Part shown: positions 44,914-58,682 of the stretch, piece by piece
Layout: each line of letters opens with the position of its first letter
Position numbering within the stretch: the first letter of the stretch is position 1
Assembly (NCBI GenBank): GCA_963682175.1
Contig: OY821784.1
Span: 38,545,621 to 38,609,620 of the forward strand
DNA length: 64,000 bases
Source of the DNA: Triglochin maritima
Taxonomy: Eukaryota > Streptophyta > Magnoliopsida > Alismatales > Juncaginaceae
Direction of reading: 5' to 3'
The notes under the pieces: model-generated
Seen by the model: only the letters and a program-made list of their open reading frames with translations
Told to the model about the DNA's origin: nothing
Databases searched by the model: none
Made by a program: the position numbers and the translations under genes

Positions 44914-47900
44914 AGCTACTACAACAATCATCTAGATGTGTTATCAAAGGTTTCAAACCTCTGAACATAGGTTTGTCTGATCAGATTGCTCTTGCTCTGA
45001 AATCCTCTGCTGGGCTTTATTCAACAGATCGAGTCTTTTCTCTCTCTTTCATCAGATCGAGTCAGAATGACTTCTCCATTGACTTTGTTACATATCTGAT
45101 CACTGTAAATCTTTTGATGAGCATTTTAAACAGTGTCATGTTAACCGTACAGAAGTCTGTAAATAGTTGATGTCAAGAATCATGAGAATTAATACATCTC
45201 ATGTCCGAAGCACTTCATCTGGTAAAGATATGATTTGCAGTGGTAGCCAAGAACAACAATGATTCCAAATTCAAATATGAAGATAATCATATTAGTTTAG
45301 ATCCTTAAAACCTGTAACATGCATTGAATGATTGAATGTGTTGTTTTCTGGCCGAAACAGAGGGCAAATGGTTTAATTAGTGGGTCATGTGGCATTTCTA
45401 ATTTCTAACCTGCAACTGATGAGGACCCATGTGTTATCAAATGCCTCCAAAACAGAATCTAGTCAAACACACCGGTATTTAGCTTAAATTAGCCTTATTT
45501 TGGCATCTTCTCCTTGTGACTTTGTTCCTTCTTTTGTATGTAATCATAAACGCAAAATTGTGGCATTTGATCCCACACAACCTAGACCAGGGCAGCACCA
45601 CATCTGAAAGTCTGCCTCCATGTCTTAACAAAATTAACCTATTTCATATCACTAAATCCTGCTATGATCATGTAATGGGCCTTTCTTGAATTGCCACACA
45701 AGAACTCCATCACCAAAACACAATGTTTTATCCCAGCTAGTACAGAAGTACTCTAGCGTCCCACTTGTAACAACTAACAACTTGTGATTGGTAAGATATG
45801 TATGTTCTATCAACTTGCCAGGGAAAAACCCTACAACTTCAAAAATTTATGCATGCACAAGCAAGATGAACATTTCTGAAACAATTCAGCACACCAACAA
45901 CATTCATAACACAGCATAGTTATTAGTGATTCATGTCAGAAACTGTTCCTCACATTGTTTTAGGTTTTTATAACACACCAAGTCACCAACAACACAATTC
46001 CTACTGATTCCTGTCAGAGTTGGGTGGTTTTGTGAAATTAAGAACACATACACATGCAATCTTGTTTTGCCCCTCATGCTATGATAATGGTATTACACAA
46101 AATCTACTTAAGAAAATGAGGTGTAGTCACACATGTGGCTGTCGGAGTCCACGTGTGCAGATACATGTCCTTAAGACATTTGCATGTGGTTTGGAAGAAA
46201 TGTTGGGTGTTCTCACGGAGAATATTGAATGTGTTGAATGTTATGTGTTTGTGTTCTTTCATGACAATGAAACCACACTCTGACACCTCCATTCCTCACT
46301 GTCACTTTCACTTCCACTTCTTTCTAATTTTTGACATCTTCTTCATCTTCTAAACATCATATTTAGTTAAAATTTTAGATGGATTTTGCTTCTTTTTTTT
46401 TTTGGTTTAAGGCACGTGATGACATGGATGGATGGATGGATGGATGGATGGATGCAGGGTTTGTTGTCCAATACCATATTAGAATTGTTAAGTGTGAGGT
46501 GCTGATTTTTTGTTTAGCATGCTGATTGCTGAGTGAGTCTAAACTGCTGAAGATGAGCGCGCAGATGATTAAACTAATATAGTGTCATTGTTACTGTCGT
46601 CTCATCTATGCGGTGCATGGGCTCATCAATAATTGGATGTCACACTAGTGGCCGGACAACACCAGCATTGTCTTTAGGCACTATATCTTTTAATATATAG
46701 TTATGATGAATATATGTTTATTTCCCATGAGTGAAAAATCGAACTACGTTGTTTACATTTTGGATTAAAATGACTCCAAATTAACCATTTGTGTTTCTTA
46801 TTAATTATCGTGAAATAACAAACGATCAGTTGTGCATCGAGTCAAATGGTCTATTAATTGGAAACTTTACAGAGTAAATAAAAAGAAAGGTACAAAATAA
46901 CAAATATTCAACAAAGATATATAATATATATCCCAGGCCCCCACAGGTGTCCAAGACCTAATGCAGTAACCTATCGACATGTGTAGCTGCCCTCACCCAT
47001 ACCTGAAAGCAGTCCCCACATTTTTGTCTTTTGGATCTTAATTAATTCCCCCATGTCGATCGATGAATAAGAAAACGCAATGGTGGTGTACATGTTCTCT
47101 CTGGTTGGTGCAAATTTTCAAAATCTTTGTTGGTTGGGAGCCTAGTGGTGAAGTGCTCAAACCCTAGCTAGGTTTGTTTTGGTGCACTTGCTTTTGTGTC
47201 AAACTCCATCTTAACCTTATCCACTCAAGTGATGACACAAGTCAACATCCTCAGGCTCAGATGTCTGCCTATAAGTGCTATGTCTTCCTCTTCTTCCTGT
47301 GTGTTTTCACCGAAAAGCCCACATCTTTTGAAAGGTTGTTGACTGGGATCCATGCATGGATATCACATGGAGATGTATGTGTTATTGTTCAACCATTAGC
47401 CTCTTGATGTGACCATGGAGGATTGGACCTTAGAGTCAATTTATCTTTCAAGTCTGGATGAATAGTATGCTTTCATGTGCCTCCAATAATGTAGACCGCA
47501 TTGTTCTTTTGAGGCGGTGCGGAGAAGAGGAAATTCTTAACCATGTATATATTCATCATGCAACCTTACAGTTGAAAGTGTTTGTAGTAACTAATTCAGC
47601 TAATTCAGTAACTTGTTGTTGATTCGGGCGAAGATATATAAGTCCCTTTTGCTTCCCATTATTGAGTAATCAAGTGTATATTTATTTATTTTTTGATAAA
47701 TGGTAGTTTGCATTAAAGATAATAGCCCTTTTGTTATGAACCACAGCTAAAGGGTGAGAATTCAAGATATAAAAGACAGCAATATTAGAGTACTTAGTAC
47801 AATGTTCTCTCTAGTAAAGCAAAGTAGCATAACAGTAAAGTGAAAGGAGTCTGTAATCAAGTACTTTTTTTATATGCATACTTTTCCGAATATGGTATGT

Positions 47901-48533
47901 TATGTGATCTTCCATTGACTTTCATAAGGGCAATTTGAACCATTCATTATTTTTATGTTTGAAAGTTGATTGGTTTACGTTTGACACTTGATTGTTTCTA
48001 GTTCATTGTAAATGTGACCTAAACTTTTCACTTCCTACTTAAGAAATTTGGCAAGGTCATGTATATCCACTTGTAGGATATGATCAAAGCTTGGGATCAT
48101 GCATGTAATCTTTTTGAGGGGCCAAAGAGATATGGTCTACACGTTAGTTTTTTTACAATTGTAGAGTCATTCTATACCAACTTCCATTAAATTTGTCGTG
48201 AATGCTAGCTAACCATTATTAGAAAATATATAACTCTCCCTCATGTTAACTTAAAACACCTCGTGTATAAACTAACTTAAACATGCATGTATTGCATACA
48301 ATTATATGCGCGACTCCCACATAAATATGTTTATATATTTTACTGATTTGAAGCTATTTCAATAAAGAAGCTGTCGGTTGAAGACACGAGCAAAATATAC
48401 ACTAATAATTGGTTTGTGTTCATAGTGGTCTTCATGTAAGTCCACTTCCTCCGACATGTCATATAGTACTTGACCAACGATCTGCTTCACTTCTATTTTC
48501 AATTGCAAAGCAAAGGGAAACCAAAATAGTACA
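44914..48533. other. Intergenic, 3.6 kb
   Basis: AT-rich DNA between the BAH gene and the reversed solo LTR. It contains a GATG tetranucleotide repeat at about 46425-46454. Scattered short open frames resemble nothing I know. No element with readable ends was found. Confidence 0.4.
46425..46454. repeat. GATG microsatellite
   Basis: About seven tandem GGAT units, perfect. Confidence 0.85.
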
Positions 48534-50489
48534 TGTAACGTACCCGAAAACAGCGGAAAATTTAAACAATAATAAAGACCGTCAACGGTCAACACTGGGC
48601 ACGTCACGGGAAACAAACCAACATATATAATATAAATATGATCCACGTGGAAGTCAAATATACAGACTGACTGTGATTACGACAAAAGCTATACAATATG
48701 TAATCACCTCAAAAGAAAGAGACTGACAACTACAGGATCTGATCTCGGGGGCACCGTCCTCGGTCACCACCTCAAACTCTAACCATGCTCGCTACCTGAA
48801 ATGCAAACAACAAACATGCCTGAGTTCCCTGAAGGAACCCCGTATACCAAACCTCCTAAAATATAAAAAGGAATTAAATACAATGCAATGCTATGCACAT
48901 GATCATCCGCCTCGGGCCCACAATAATGCCCTCACCGCCTCCGCGGCACTGAACCACTCCTGCCACTAGGGTCAAGTCAGTCCACCGCTGCCTCACAAGG
49001 GTCAGTCGACACCACTGCTCCCCAAAAAGTGCAGGAAGGAACCCCCGGTACACGCCGCACCCAAGGAGCGAGTCAGCCCGCCGAATACACAACTCGGGTC
49101 AGACGACAGCCACTGCTCCCCCAAGAGTCGCCTAGCGCGCACCCTGCCGGAACATCCTCGGCCTACCGCTAAACCCTCGCAAACTGCCCAAGGTTTACGG
49201 TACACATCCCTCACACCCCGCTCGGTAAGAGAGGAAAAAGGTACAACAATAATACGCCTTCGTCGAAGGTGAAATCCGTAGCTCTCAAAGCCGGTAATCG
49301 ACCGTCGCCTCGGAGCCGGTAGTCGACCTGACATCGACGGATCGCGTGTGGATAAATCCACCAACCTGCGGTAGATCGGTCGACCGCTACAAGCACACCG
49401 GTCGACCGGTCCCCCACACAGTACACAGTACTGTACAAACAAATCTACCGGTCGAACCACGCCAACCGAATTACCGACCAATCGGTCGAACAAAAGTCAT
49501 CTAGCGGTCGACCGTTTAGAAGGTCTACGCTATACCATTTTATATAATATATATATCCGATCGGTCGAACCAAGGGGCCGTTCGACCGATAACAGGACTT
49601 TCAATATTTTGCTCAAGTCTCGTTCGGTCGACCGGAACTGAAATACAGTTCGACCGAATCAACACAAGCACTCTACCGCTTAATTAAATGCTCAGTCGGT
49701 CGACCGAGAGTTAAAGAGCGGTCGACCGTTTTGATGGTCAAAGCTCCCAACCGACTTAGCATCGAATGGATCGGTCGAACAAGGTAAAGGACGTTCGACC
49801 GTTTAATAAGTCAAAATCCCCAACCGACCCATTCTCATCGTTATTCGGTCGACCGGCTAAGTGGTCCCGTTCGACCGATAACAGCATATCCCCTTTTTCC
49901 CGCACAAATCTGGCATAACGGTCGACCGTCTAACGACATCGTTCGACCGTTCGCGGGTAAATAACAATATAATAATAGGATCGGTCGACTGCCCACAGGC
50001 ACCGGTCGACCGATCGTCGTCTTCAACCTCTGAATTGGTTGAATTCCGACGGGGAATTCGACACCAACGTCGATCCCCAACACTCACAAGGCACAAGTGA
50101 GTTATATTGAAGATTTGGCATACCTTTTTGACGGTTGAAGAAGCCTCCCAAGCTTGAGTCACTTCACTCCTCTTCTTCTTCCTTCTTCTCCTTCTTCTCC
50201 TCTTCTTCTACTTCACCTCCTTCTTCTTCTCCGACGTTCACCTCCTCTCACTCTCTGATAACAAGCAATGATGAAAGAAACGACCAAACCCTTATCTCTT
50301 AACAACATCACCTTAGATAGCCAAATCCACCTACACCTCATCCAATCACACTTAACCTAAAACTCAACCAACCAAAGCCATCCACCTCAACCTCCACATG
50401 TCCAACACCTCCACCTCTCCATGCAGGATTAATTAGGGTTAATTAGGTTTAGGTTTAGTTAATTAAGATGTTTAGTTTAGGTTATTACA
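48534..50489 (-). mobile_element. Solo LTR related to the Ty3/Gypsy element, reversed
   Basis: A 1956-bp segment starting TGTAACGT and ending TTATTACA, flanked by a perfect 5-bp duplication GTACA (48529-48533, 50490-50494). On the minus strand its end (AAACAGCGG, GACCGTCAACGGTC, CCACGTGGAAGTC in mirrored order) matches the end of the 4001-5875 LTR. It also has the palindrome array, while its start and length differ. It has no internal domain. It is a diverged relative left by LTR-LTR recombination. Confidence 0.92.
49377..50012. promoter_or_regulatory. Paired CGGTCGACCG array in the reversed solo LTR
   Basis: Pairs (including one- or two-base variants) start near 49377/49399, 49562/49579, 49625/49647, 49697/49719, 49772/49792, 49846/49868, 49919/49940 and 49982/50003. 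Single motifs lie at 49449 and 49505. Within-pair spacing is mostly 20-22 bp and the pair period mostly 63-75 bp. In several pairs one member is CGTTCGACCG, which breaks the palindrome. A TATA-rich stretch (49529-49557) lies inside the promoter-proximal end, as in the 5' LTR at 4001. Confidence 0.78.
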
Positions 50490-50494
50490 GTACA

Positions 50495-52609
50495 TGTTGG
50501 AGGTGTTTTGTCCTGAGGAAGATTAGACTAATGAAGGAATGGCATAAGAAAAGGTGGTGGTGTGTTGACAACTCAATTGCACTTCATGAGGCCAAAATCA
50601 ATCTCATATCAACGTTTTGTCACTAAAATAAAGAAGCCGATAAAGACCTCTCATTACATGGTAAGTTGAAAATGAGACAACAAAGCCGTTGACTTTCTTT
50701 GATTTGTCAACTTATTATGGTGAATTTGGATGTTTCATCATAATGCATGTTTCATGTTTGGTGAGTTAATTTGAATCTTGCTTGGGTTTGGTTTGTTGAT
50801 GGAGATTGTGATATTCTAAAAGAAATGGATGATGTCTTGTCTCTTCTTAATTTCTTGGTAGTGAAGTACTAGTGGGGGAGATTGATTGGTAGCAACAATG
50901 ATCGATATATGTGATTTTAACCAATCGGAATGTGCATGGTATATACCATAAGTAAGAAAAAAGAGAGGGGAGATTGTGACTTGGTGGTGTACATACTACA
51001 TACTATTGAAGAGGATTAAAAGCAATGGTAAAGAAAGTCTACGGTTGCTTTTGGGAAAGCTTATATATAATATAGGTGCCGTTGAGCTTTTCCAAACATG
51101 TTGCTTCTGAGAAAAGTAGGAATGAAATTGAGAAAACTAAGAATGAAATTTGGTTGAGAAATCAAATTTAGCGAAGTTGACCTTGAAAACTGTCAATCGA
51201 TTTGAAATTTCTATAGAAACATTTTTTGCAAATATAGATTGAAAAAGAACCTCCATTTCTTCCATATTCTTTGATTCTCTCTTAATAAGTCTCTATTCAA
51301 AAACGAAAATGTCAATTTTCTCCCTCTTTCTACGTTCTTTCCTTTTCATGAGTTGTCATTGAAATTAACCATCATAATATTTGTTTAATTAATATAAAAG
51401 TAAGAAGGTGGTAAAAACAAGTGTCAATAGAGCACAATAGAGCACCACACAGCTGTCACACAAGCTACAGTTAATGCAAATCCTTGTTGACCTACTTAAA
51501 GTATATATTAGCTTAGGGTACAAGGTAAACCTAAAAAAATCAAATTAATTTAGCACCATTTGATGTTTCTAAAACCTGTGGCCTATTGAGACTTTATCAA
51601 TCTCCCATTAAAAACACATATGATCATGCTTAACATAGAAAGTAATTTCCAAGGTACAAAATTGTCCTCAAAGGTACACCTCAAAAGTTCGTAATCAATT
51701 GATTAAATGCCTATTAGAAGCAAGGTTTGAGATTGGTTCGTATCACAATGGCTGTAAAAGTTGGTTTCAAGTGTTTGTATCGGTTTTATTTAACTCACAT
51801 GTTTCGAATAATGTGTGCAATGGCTTCCGAAGTTTTGGCTTTTGTAGACAAGATATTAGGAAGCATATATGCACTTAGCACATGGAAAGTACTAGTATGG
51901 AGTCATTAATTTACAATAACAAACTAAACTTTACCATCAATCTCTACTGTTGTCTGAGAACAACTCCCCTTTCCTCTAATCTCACAACAAATCATGCATC
52001 CAAAGACGTACGTATATGCATGGAGTTTTCTTCTAATGTAATTAACAGTGAAGTTTATTGTTGTATTTTAGAATTCAATTAAAGGGTAACTAACCTACAT
52101 GGTATATTTATATATATAGTTAAGAAACTAATTACTTGGTACCCTTTCGAGTTTATATAGAGTCATGAGACAAAACTGAATGAGTTCAAACTTTAATACA
52201 GATACGACTATCTTCTCCACTAATTCCAAAATTAAATCTTTTGGAAAACTTTAACCTTTATGAATCCATGTATATGTAAAAGTTCAAATAATTCATCTGT
52301 GCTTGACAAATCAACTTTGAATTCTATTAATGAACATGTTAAGCTTATATGAGACATGCTCCTACTATATATATACATTTCCCAAATTATTAATGAACAT
52401 CAAGTCTCATCCTACTTCTTCAGCAAAAAATACTTTGCACATTTATCTATTCCTTACATATATGTATTATAAAATTATTGGTTCTAGACTTCTAGTTATT
52501 GAAGGTGAAGTGGATGGAATTAAAGAAGAAGGCAGATAGGGAACAGAACACCCAAGAGTATTGGCATGAACAATTAAAGGACAAGCCAAGGACAGAGTCA
52601 GGGATTTGT

Positions 52610-52610
<1 letters not shown>
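50495..52610. other. Intergenic
   Basis: AT-rich DNA with no gene or bounded transposon that I can support. Confidence 0.4.

Positions 52611-52678
<68 letters not shown>
52611..52678. repeat. CT then TA compound microsatellite
   Basis: About 21 CT units (52612-52653) run directly into about 13 TA units (to 52678). Confidence 0.9.
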
Positions 52679-53246
52679 CCTTCCTCAAACTTAAACAAAT
52701 GCATCCCCATAATCAAGACCCCAACTACTAGTTTGTTCCCACATAACACTGACTACCTCAAAGTTCTCTCCTACATATCCCAATTATATATAACTGTCTA
52801 GTTTGCAAGCACAAGGCATGAATTGGGTTCGGCAGCAATCCTTGTTTCCCTCCTAATAATAATTATATATATATATATTACTTTTTAGATAAGCCTCCAA
52901 GTATATATTTTATGTAACCGTCCATCATCCATGCATGCACAGTACATGTTCTTTTAAAAAAACTATCTATAAATATATATTATGTGTATTTTTTTATGTA
53001 CATGTTGTTTTGAGTATATATTTTATGTATTCGTGTAATAAAAGAACGCATGCATATATGTGTGGGAGCAAAAATAATGAATTTTATCTTTGTTTCGTTG
53101 GAGACTTGCATGTAGTAGAAAATCTACATCGTTGGGTTGAAGAAGTCAACAGTCAACGCAGCAATCCATTGGATCTCGGCCGTTTGTGTTGTTGGACGGA
53201 GACGGGGTGGGCCCACTGTCTACTACTATAAATTGTATTAGTTTGA

Positions 53247-53249
<3 letters not shown>

Positions 53250-53319
<70 letters not shown>
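53250..53319. repeat. Long TA microsatellite
   Basis: About 35 uninterrupted AT units lie about 1.1 kb upstream of the GH3 start codon. Confidence 0.9.
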
Positions 53320-53321
<2 letters not shown>

Positions 53322-54262
53322 CATTTCATGAGAAAAATTGCATCCTCATCCACAAATATAAATTGGGTAACAGTAAATATGTAATCCTAATTTAAGATAT
53401 AAAATGCAAGTTTTATTTTTTTTAGATGTATTTTAGACCTTACTTTTCACCATAACGTTGTTTGGAATAAGGGTAGTATTTATGTAAATACAAAATTTTG
53501 AATAATACAGATTATGTAGTATATACCCCTAGATATTGGGGGTGAACTAATTAATTTACTTAATACCGTCTAGACTTGGGGTGCAATTATTTGACGGGAA
53601 TAAGTTGACCCGCATTTCAACTAATTAATTTCTTAGAGTAGAAACCTTGTAGAGCACATGCACTATAATTAGTTAGTACATGAGAAAGATGATGCCTCAT
53701 CAATTCACTTCCTCTTGTATTACAGCTAATAAATCACATTTTCCAACTTTTAATTAACTCAACAGTAAGACATGAATAATATCCTTCATGGAAATATTTT
53801 ACCAAAAAGCCCACAAACTTTTTAATATGTTTTCTTTTCTCCACACCAATTATTTGAGCACTAACAGATTAACTGAAAAGACATGTATATACCTTTCTGC
53901 CCCTCCGACCCACTTTATGCTTTCTTAATTCAAAAATAACATACACTTAATTACACAAATTGAGTAGGTAAACACACTAAAAAAATTATATACAAGTTAT
54001 AGTACGTACTAGATAAGCGTTGCTATATGGTTGAATGTAACAAATATCATGTTATACTAAAGTTTAAGCACCGACTATGTGTTGTGATTTATACATGTTG
54101 TAGTGTGTAATACTTCAAATATTCTAAAAATGAGTGATTTTACTTAGAAGATGTTGGTAAAGTGATATTTTCAAAAAAATATGAATATGATGTGGTAAAA
54201 AACATAGGGTTAGTTCACTATTCAAGTTGGCCACGTCTCTAGTGCACTTAAACATTTTGTTC

Positions 54263-54271
54263 CTATAAATA
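54263..54271 (+). promoter_or_regulatory. TATA box of the GH3 gene
   Basis: CTATAAATA lies about 175 bp before the ATG. It is followed at a normal distance by a CACACAC/CT-rich leader with a CT repeat (54322-54342), typical of a plant 5'UTR. Confidence 0.65.
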
Positions 54272-54438
54272 CCCCCACACACTCCTCTTCTTTCTCATCA
54301 AACACACACAAAAAAACACTACTCTCTCTCTCTCTCTCTCTCTATCTATCTCTAAACCAAACCCTTCACGTCTCTCTTCCTCTCCTATAAATTCACAAAG
54401 TTTTTCTCATATTTTCTCGATCTTTTCAACGGAAAACA

Positions 54439-56640
54439 ATGCCGGAAGCTCCGATGGATATCCCTGAGGCCCACAAGAGGGCTCTCGAGTTCATCGACCA
54501 AGTGACGGCCAACGCCGATGTTGTCCAAAGGCAGGTGTTATCGGAGATACTCAACCAAAACGCCAACACCGAGTACATGCATCGGCATGGCGTTTCCGGA
54601 GGTAACGCTGACGAGTTCCGACGTCTCATGCCCATCGTACAGTACGACGATATCCAGCCGGACATCCACCGGATTTCTCACGGCGACACGTCTCCAATCC
54701 TCTCCGGCAAGCCCATCTCTGAGTTCCTCACAAGGTTGGTTAATATCTAATCATTATATATGGTTAAGTGATATTTTGTCAAAACATGTATCACTGGCGG
54801 ACGTGAATTAATTTGGCAACATATATATTTTAGTAAGTAGTCTGTTGGTTGGACGTGCAATTTGAACGTTTGACTTCACGTACAAATGTTCTTGTTACCT
54901 AGGGTTTCGCAATTACGTACGTACCTCAAATTCGGTAGTATTATTGTTATAATTAAGAATTTTCTTAGGCTTATAAGAATAAGAAGAAAAAGAAGAAAAA
55001 GAAAAAAATTATATTTTAAGACTATATATTGATGTATTTTGTATATCTTATGTACGTACATAGCTCGGGTACTTCGGGAGGAGAAAGGAAGCTAATGCCA
55101 ACGATCGAAGATGAACTCGACCGACGAACTCACCTGTACAGCCTCCTAATGCCGGTGATGAGTCGATTCGTCCCTAGTCTAGACAAAGGTAAGGCAATGT
55201 ACTTCCTATTTGTAAAATCGGAGGTGAAGACTCCTGGAGGTCTCGTGGCACGACCCGTACTTACCAGCTACTATCGTAGTAGTCATTTCATGGAACGCAA
55301 ACACGACCCGTTTACGGTCTACACGAGCCCGGATGAGGCCATCCTTTGCTCCGACTCCTACCAATCCATGTATGCCCAACTCCTATGTGGGCTCGTGCTA
55401 CGTCAACAAGTTCTACGTGTTGGTGCTGTGTTTGCGTCAGGGTTCATTCGGGCCATCCGGTTTTTGGAGAATCATTGGCCCGACCTCTGCCGCGACTTAA
55501 CCACCGGAATTGTTAGTCCTGAGATCACGGACGGTTCACTTAGGAGTGCTGTCGCTCGGGTTTTGACTCGACCTGAACCTGAAATAGCTAAGATTGTCGA
55601 GTTTGAGTGCTCGAAGAATTCATGGAAGGGGGTCATAACTAGAATTTGGCCCAAAACCAAGTACATAGATGTGATTGTGACGGGTGCAATGTCACAATAT
55701 ATTCCAACATTGGATTACTATAGTGGTGGGTTGCCATTGACTTGCACTATGTATGCTTCATCTGAGTGTTATTTTGGGCTCAACTTGAAACCTTTGTGTG
55801 ACCCCGAAAAGGTCACCTACACGCTCATCCCCACAATGTGTTACTATGAGTTCCTCCCCGTTCACCGCTCTGACGCCACCACCACTAGAGCTCCGGTCAA
55901 TCCTAAAAATCTCGTTGATCTCGTCAACGTCAAACTCAATCACGAATATGAGATCGTGATCACAACTTATTCTGGTAAGTAAATTTTGTACATTTAGAAC
56001 GTACAATGTCAGTTGGAAATCCACACTTTAATATGTTTCTTCGTGCACCTGTTTTGCAGGACTTTACAGGTACAGGGTTGGCGACATTCTCCGAGTTTGC
56101 GGTTTCAAGAACAAGGCTCCTCAATTCAGCTTCGTGTGTCGAAAAAACGTGGCGTTGAGCATAGATTCTGACAAAACTGACGAGGTGGAGCTCCACAATG
56201 CCGTCCGGAACGCCGTGAACCATCTCGAGCCGTTCGGGGCAACCCTAGTGGAGTACACAAGCCAGGCCAACACGTCAACCATACCGGGGCACTACGTGCT
56301 ATATTGGGAGCTCCGGCCGGGCAACACGCCCGTTCCAGCCTCGGTCTTCGAGGACTGCTGTCTTGAAGTGGAGGAGTCACTTAACAGTGTGTACCGGCAG
56401 GGCCGGGCGGCCGACAAGTCGATTGGGGCTCTAGAGATCAGGGTTGTGGAAGAGGGAACGTTTGATAAGCTAATGGACTATGCCATCAGCCAAGGAGCAT
56501 CAATTAACCAATACAAGGCACCAAGATGTGTTAAGTATGCACCCATAGTGGAGCTTTTGGACTCTAGGGTTGAGTCCAAGTATTTCAGCCCTAAGTGCCC
56601 TAAGTGGAGTCCTGGTCACAAACTTTGGAACCACCAGTGA
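54439..56640 (+). CDS. GH3 acyl-acid amido synthetase (group II, probable IAA-amido synthetase)
   Basis: Three exons (54439-54734, 55064-55974, 56060-56640) join in frame to 595 aa, the usual GH3 length. Group II GH3 enzymes adenylate indole-3-acetic acid and transfer it to amino acids such as aspartate, which lowers free auxin. The nucleotide-binding motif [19 protein letters not shown] begins near residue 99; most relatives have [20 protein letters not shown], the beta-turn-beta motif, is near 328. [11 protein letters not shown] is near 405. [16 protein letters not shown], [20 protein letters not shown] and [14 protein letters not shown] blocks follow. [12 protein letters not shown] with SLLMPVM is closest to the GH3.1-GH3.6 class. 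Substrate preference is not provable from motifs. I found no convincing tandem auxin response elements in the near promoter. Confidence 0.93.
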
Positions 56641-58289
56641 TGTGTCCAAAACTTGTGGTAATGCTAGAAGTAGCTAATTTAACTAGTTGTAGTTGTTGTT
56701 GCTGTTATTAGTTTTTGGTTTTGGTTTTCATTTTGTTGTGATGCAGTGATTAGTGTAAATTATGAAGTAGATTAACTTGGTTGCTGATTTGAGCATGCAT
56801 GTAAGCTATGTTTTGTGAATTAAGTAGGCGTTTGATTAATATCGTATGAAGCACTAAAGTTTTGGGTGGTTCATACGTATGTTGATCGAATGCATGCATA
56901 AATACCTCTCTCTCTCTCTCTCTCTCTCTGTGGGTGCATAGACACAAATATATATTTTTGGAAACTTTCAGAAAATCAAAGTATAGACACAATTTTGATG
57001 ATCATATGCATGCATAATGGTGGTGACAACTAGGTCCAGCAATGCTGCAGCACCGATTCGTATAAATTACATGAAAACAACATCTCATAAATGACTCAAG
57101 AGTGCAATTGATATTTCTGAAAACTACACAATCTATGGCTTTCATGAAACTACATACTATTTGTTTGTATGTGATATCAGTGGGGGTACTAATGTAATCA
57201 CCCAATCTTTCTCGACCAAGACCAGATCTCTTCAAAGAGCTCTCAAAATAATAATAATTATTATTATTTTAGAAGCATAGTTATTAAATAACACGGACAT
57301 TAAAACCACCCAATTGTCTCTACTATGGAATAGTGAGACATGTTGAGAGGCATTTGGGAGAAACCCCACTATGATATATGAATCCCATCCAATTATTGTG
57401 GGACTTATCATATCCACCACCAAACAAGAGGGAACACTACACGATTATTAAAACTGATGATATATTAAGTAATTGTATATCTCTAAAGCATCAAGGTTTA
57501 ACAAATAAATCAAGTTTGGCTCAGTCAACATGATGTGTCTAACATGATACGTCTTTGCCTCGGTAGGGCGGGTTTGAACAGCAATAATGGAGAAAAAAAA
57601 TAAGAAATTTGTAATATTACATTGTATCAAATATGTCTGACGAATTACATTAAATAAATTATCAATCATTTAACATTAGAAAAAATAGAAGACATTAATT
57701 AAAGCATTGGTTAAAATGAGGAGAACATATGTTCCATTTCTAACACGAAACTTTCCTCCCAGACAAAAATGTGACCCCATCTGTCTCATGCATCACCATA
57801 TTTATTAATCTGGTTAGTATAAAACAAATTAAGTTGGTTTGAGAGGAGCATTGATCATAAGAAAACAAATTGATGATCATATGTAATATAGAGGTGGTGG
57901 GTCTTTGACTGTTGAGGGGACCGATCGATGGGCCACGTGAAGGCCCAACATGGGGGGTGTACCACGTTACCATGTATAGATGGGGACGTGGAGGAACACC
58001 TAAACAATATTATATCCGCCTGTCGATGGTAAATTTAAGAGATAAAAGAAAAGAAATAATTTGGGTAATATTATTCAAAGAGTTGGTATTGGGTAACTCG
58101 TAATGCATTCCAAAGAAAAAATAATTAACTAAACAACCTGAAGTTCTGATCTGATGGCGTTGAGACACTACCGGAGGATGACCGCATCATCGAGCTACCC
58201 AACCGTCTTGCTCACTTTCTCACATAATTTTTTTATTTGATACAATGTAATATTACAAATTTCTTTTATCTCACATCACCCACCCAATT
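56641..58289. other. Intergenic, with a 32-bp inverted repeat
   Basis: 3' flank of the GH3 gene, then AT-rich DNA. A CT repeat sits at 56905-56928. A perfect 32-bp inverted repeat (57602-57633 and 58234-58265) is the only structure. No gene seen. Confidence 0.4.
57602..58265. repeat. Perfect 32-bp inverted repeat, arms 600 bp apart
   Basis: AAGAAATTTGTAATATTACA and the following 12 bases at 57602-57633 occur as the exact reverse complement at 58234-58265. No target duplication is obvious. The right arm borders the decayed Harbinger element. Confidence 0.75.
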
Positions 58290-58682
58290 TTTTTATTTTT
58301 AACCACACTCGGGCTACCCACACGCACCCTACACTCTTTTCCTCCACTTTATTTCTTAATTAAACAATTTTAATTCTTACACAACATTTAACAAATTACA
58401 TTTTATATAATTCTAATCACTACTTCCAATTATTTTAACTCGAAAATATTTAAGTTTTACTATTAAATCGCGAAATTATTATTAAATATTACGAAACCAC
58501 ATTACATGTTACATAAACTGAAATCGGAAATATTACATTCAAAGTTAATTAACGACAATACATATTACATAAACTGGACTTTGAAATAGTAGATTAAAAA
58601 TTACATTAACCTATTTTTAAACCACTCCTCATCCGTAGCGTTGTCATATATATGCTCGATTAAATCACCTTTCAGATCCAAA

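Noticed and set aside
47100..47160. Box A-like GAGCCTAGTGGTGAAGTG as a second SINE
   Set aside because: No matching box B, tail or target duplication was found.
52163..52357. Two GAGACA (TGTCTC complement) sites upstream of GH3 as auxin response elements
   Set aside because: They are about 2 kb from the gene, unpaired, and such 6-mers are expected by chance.
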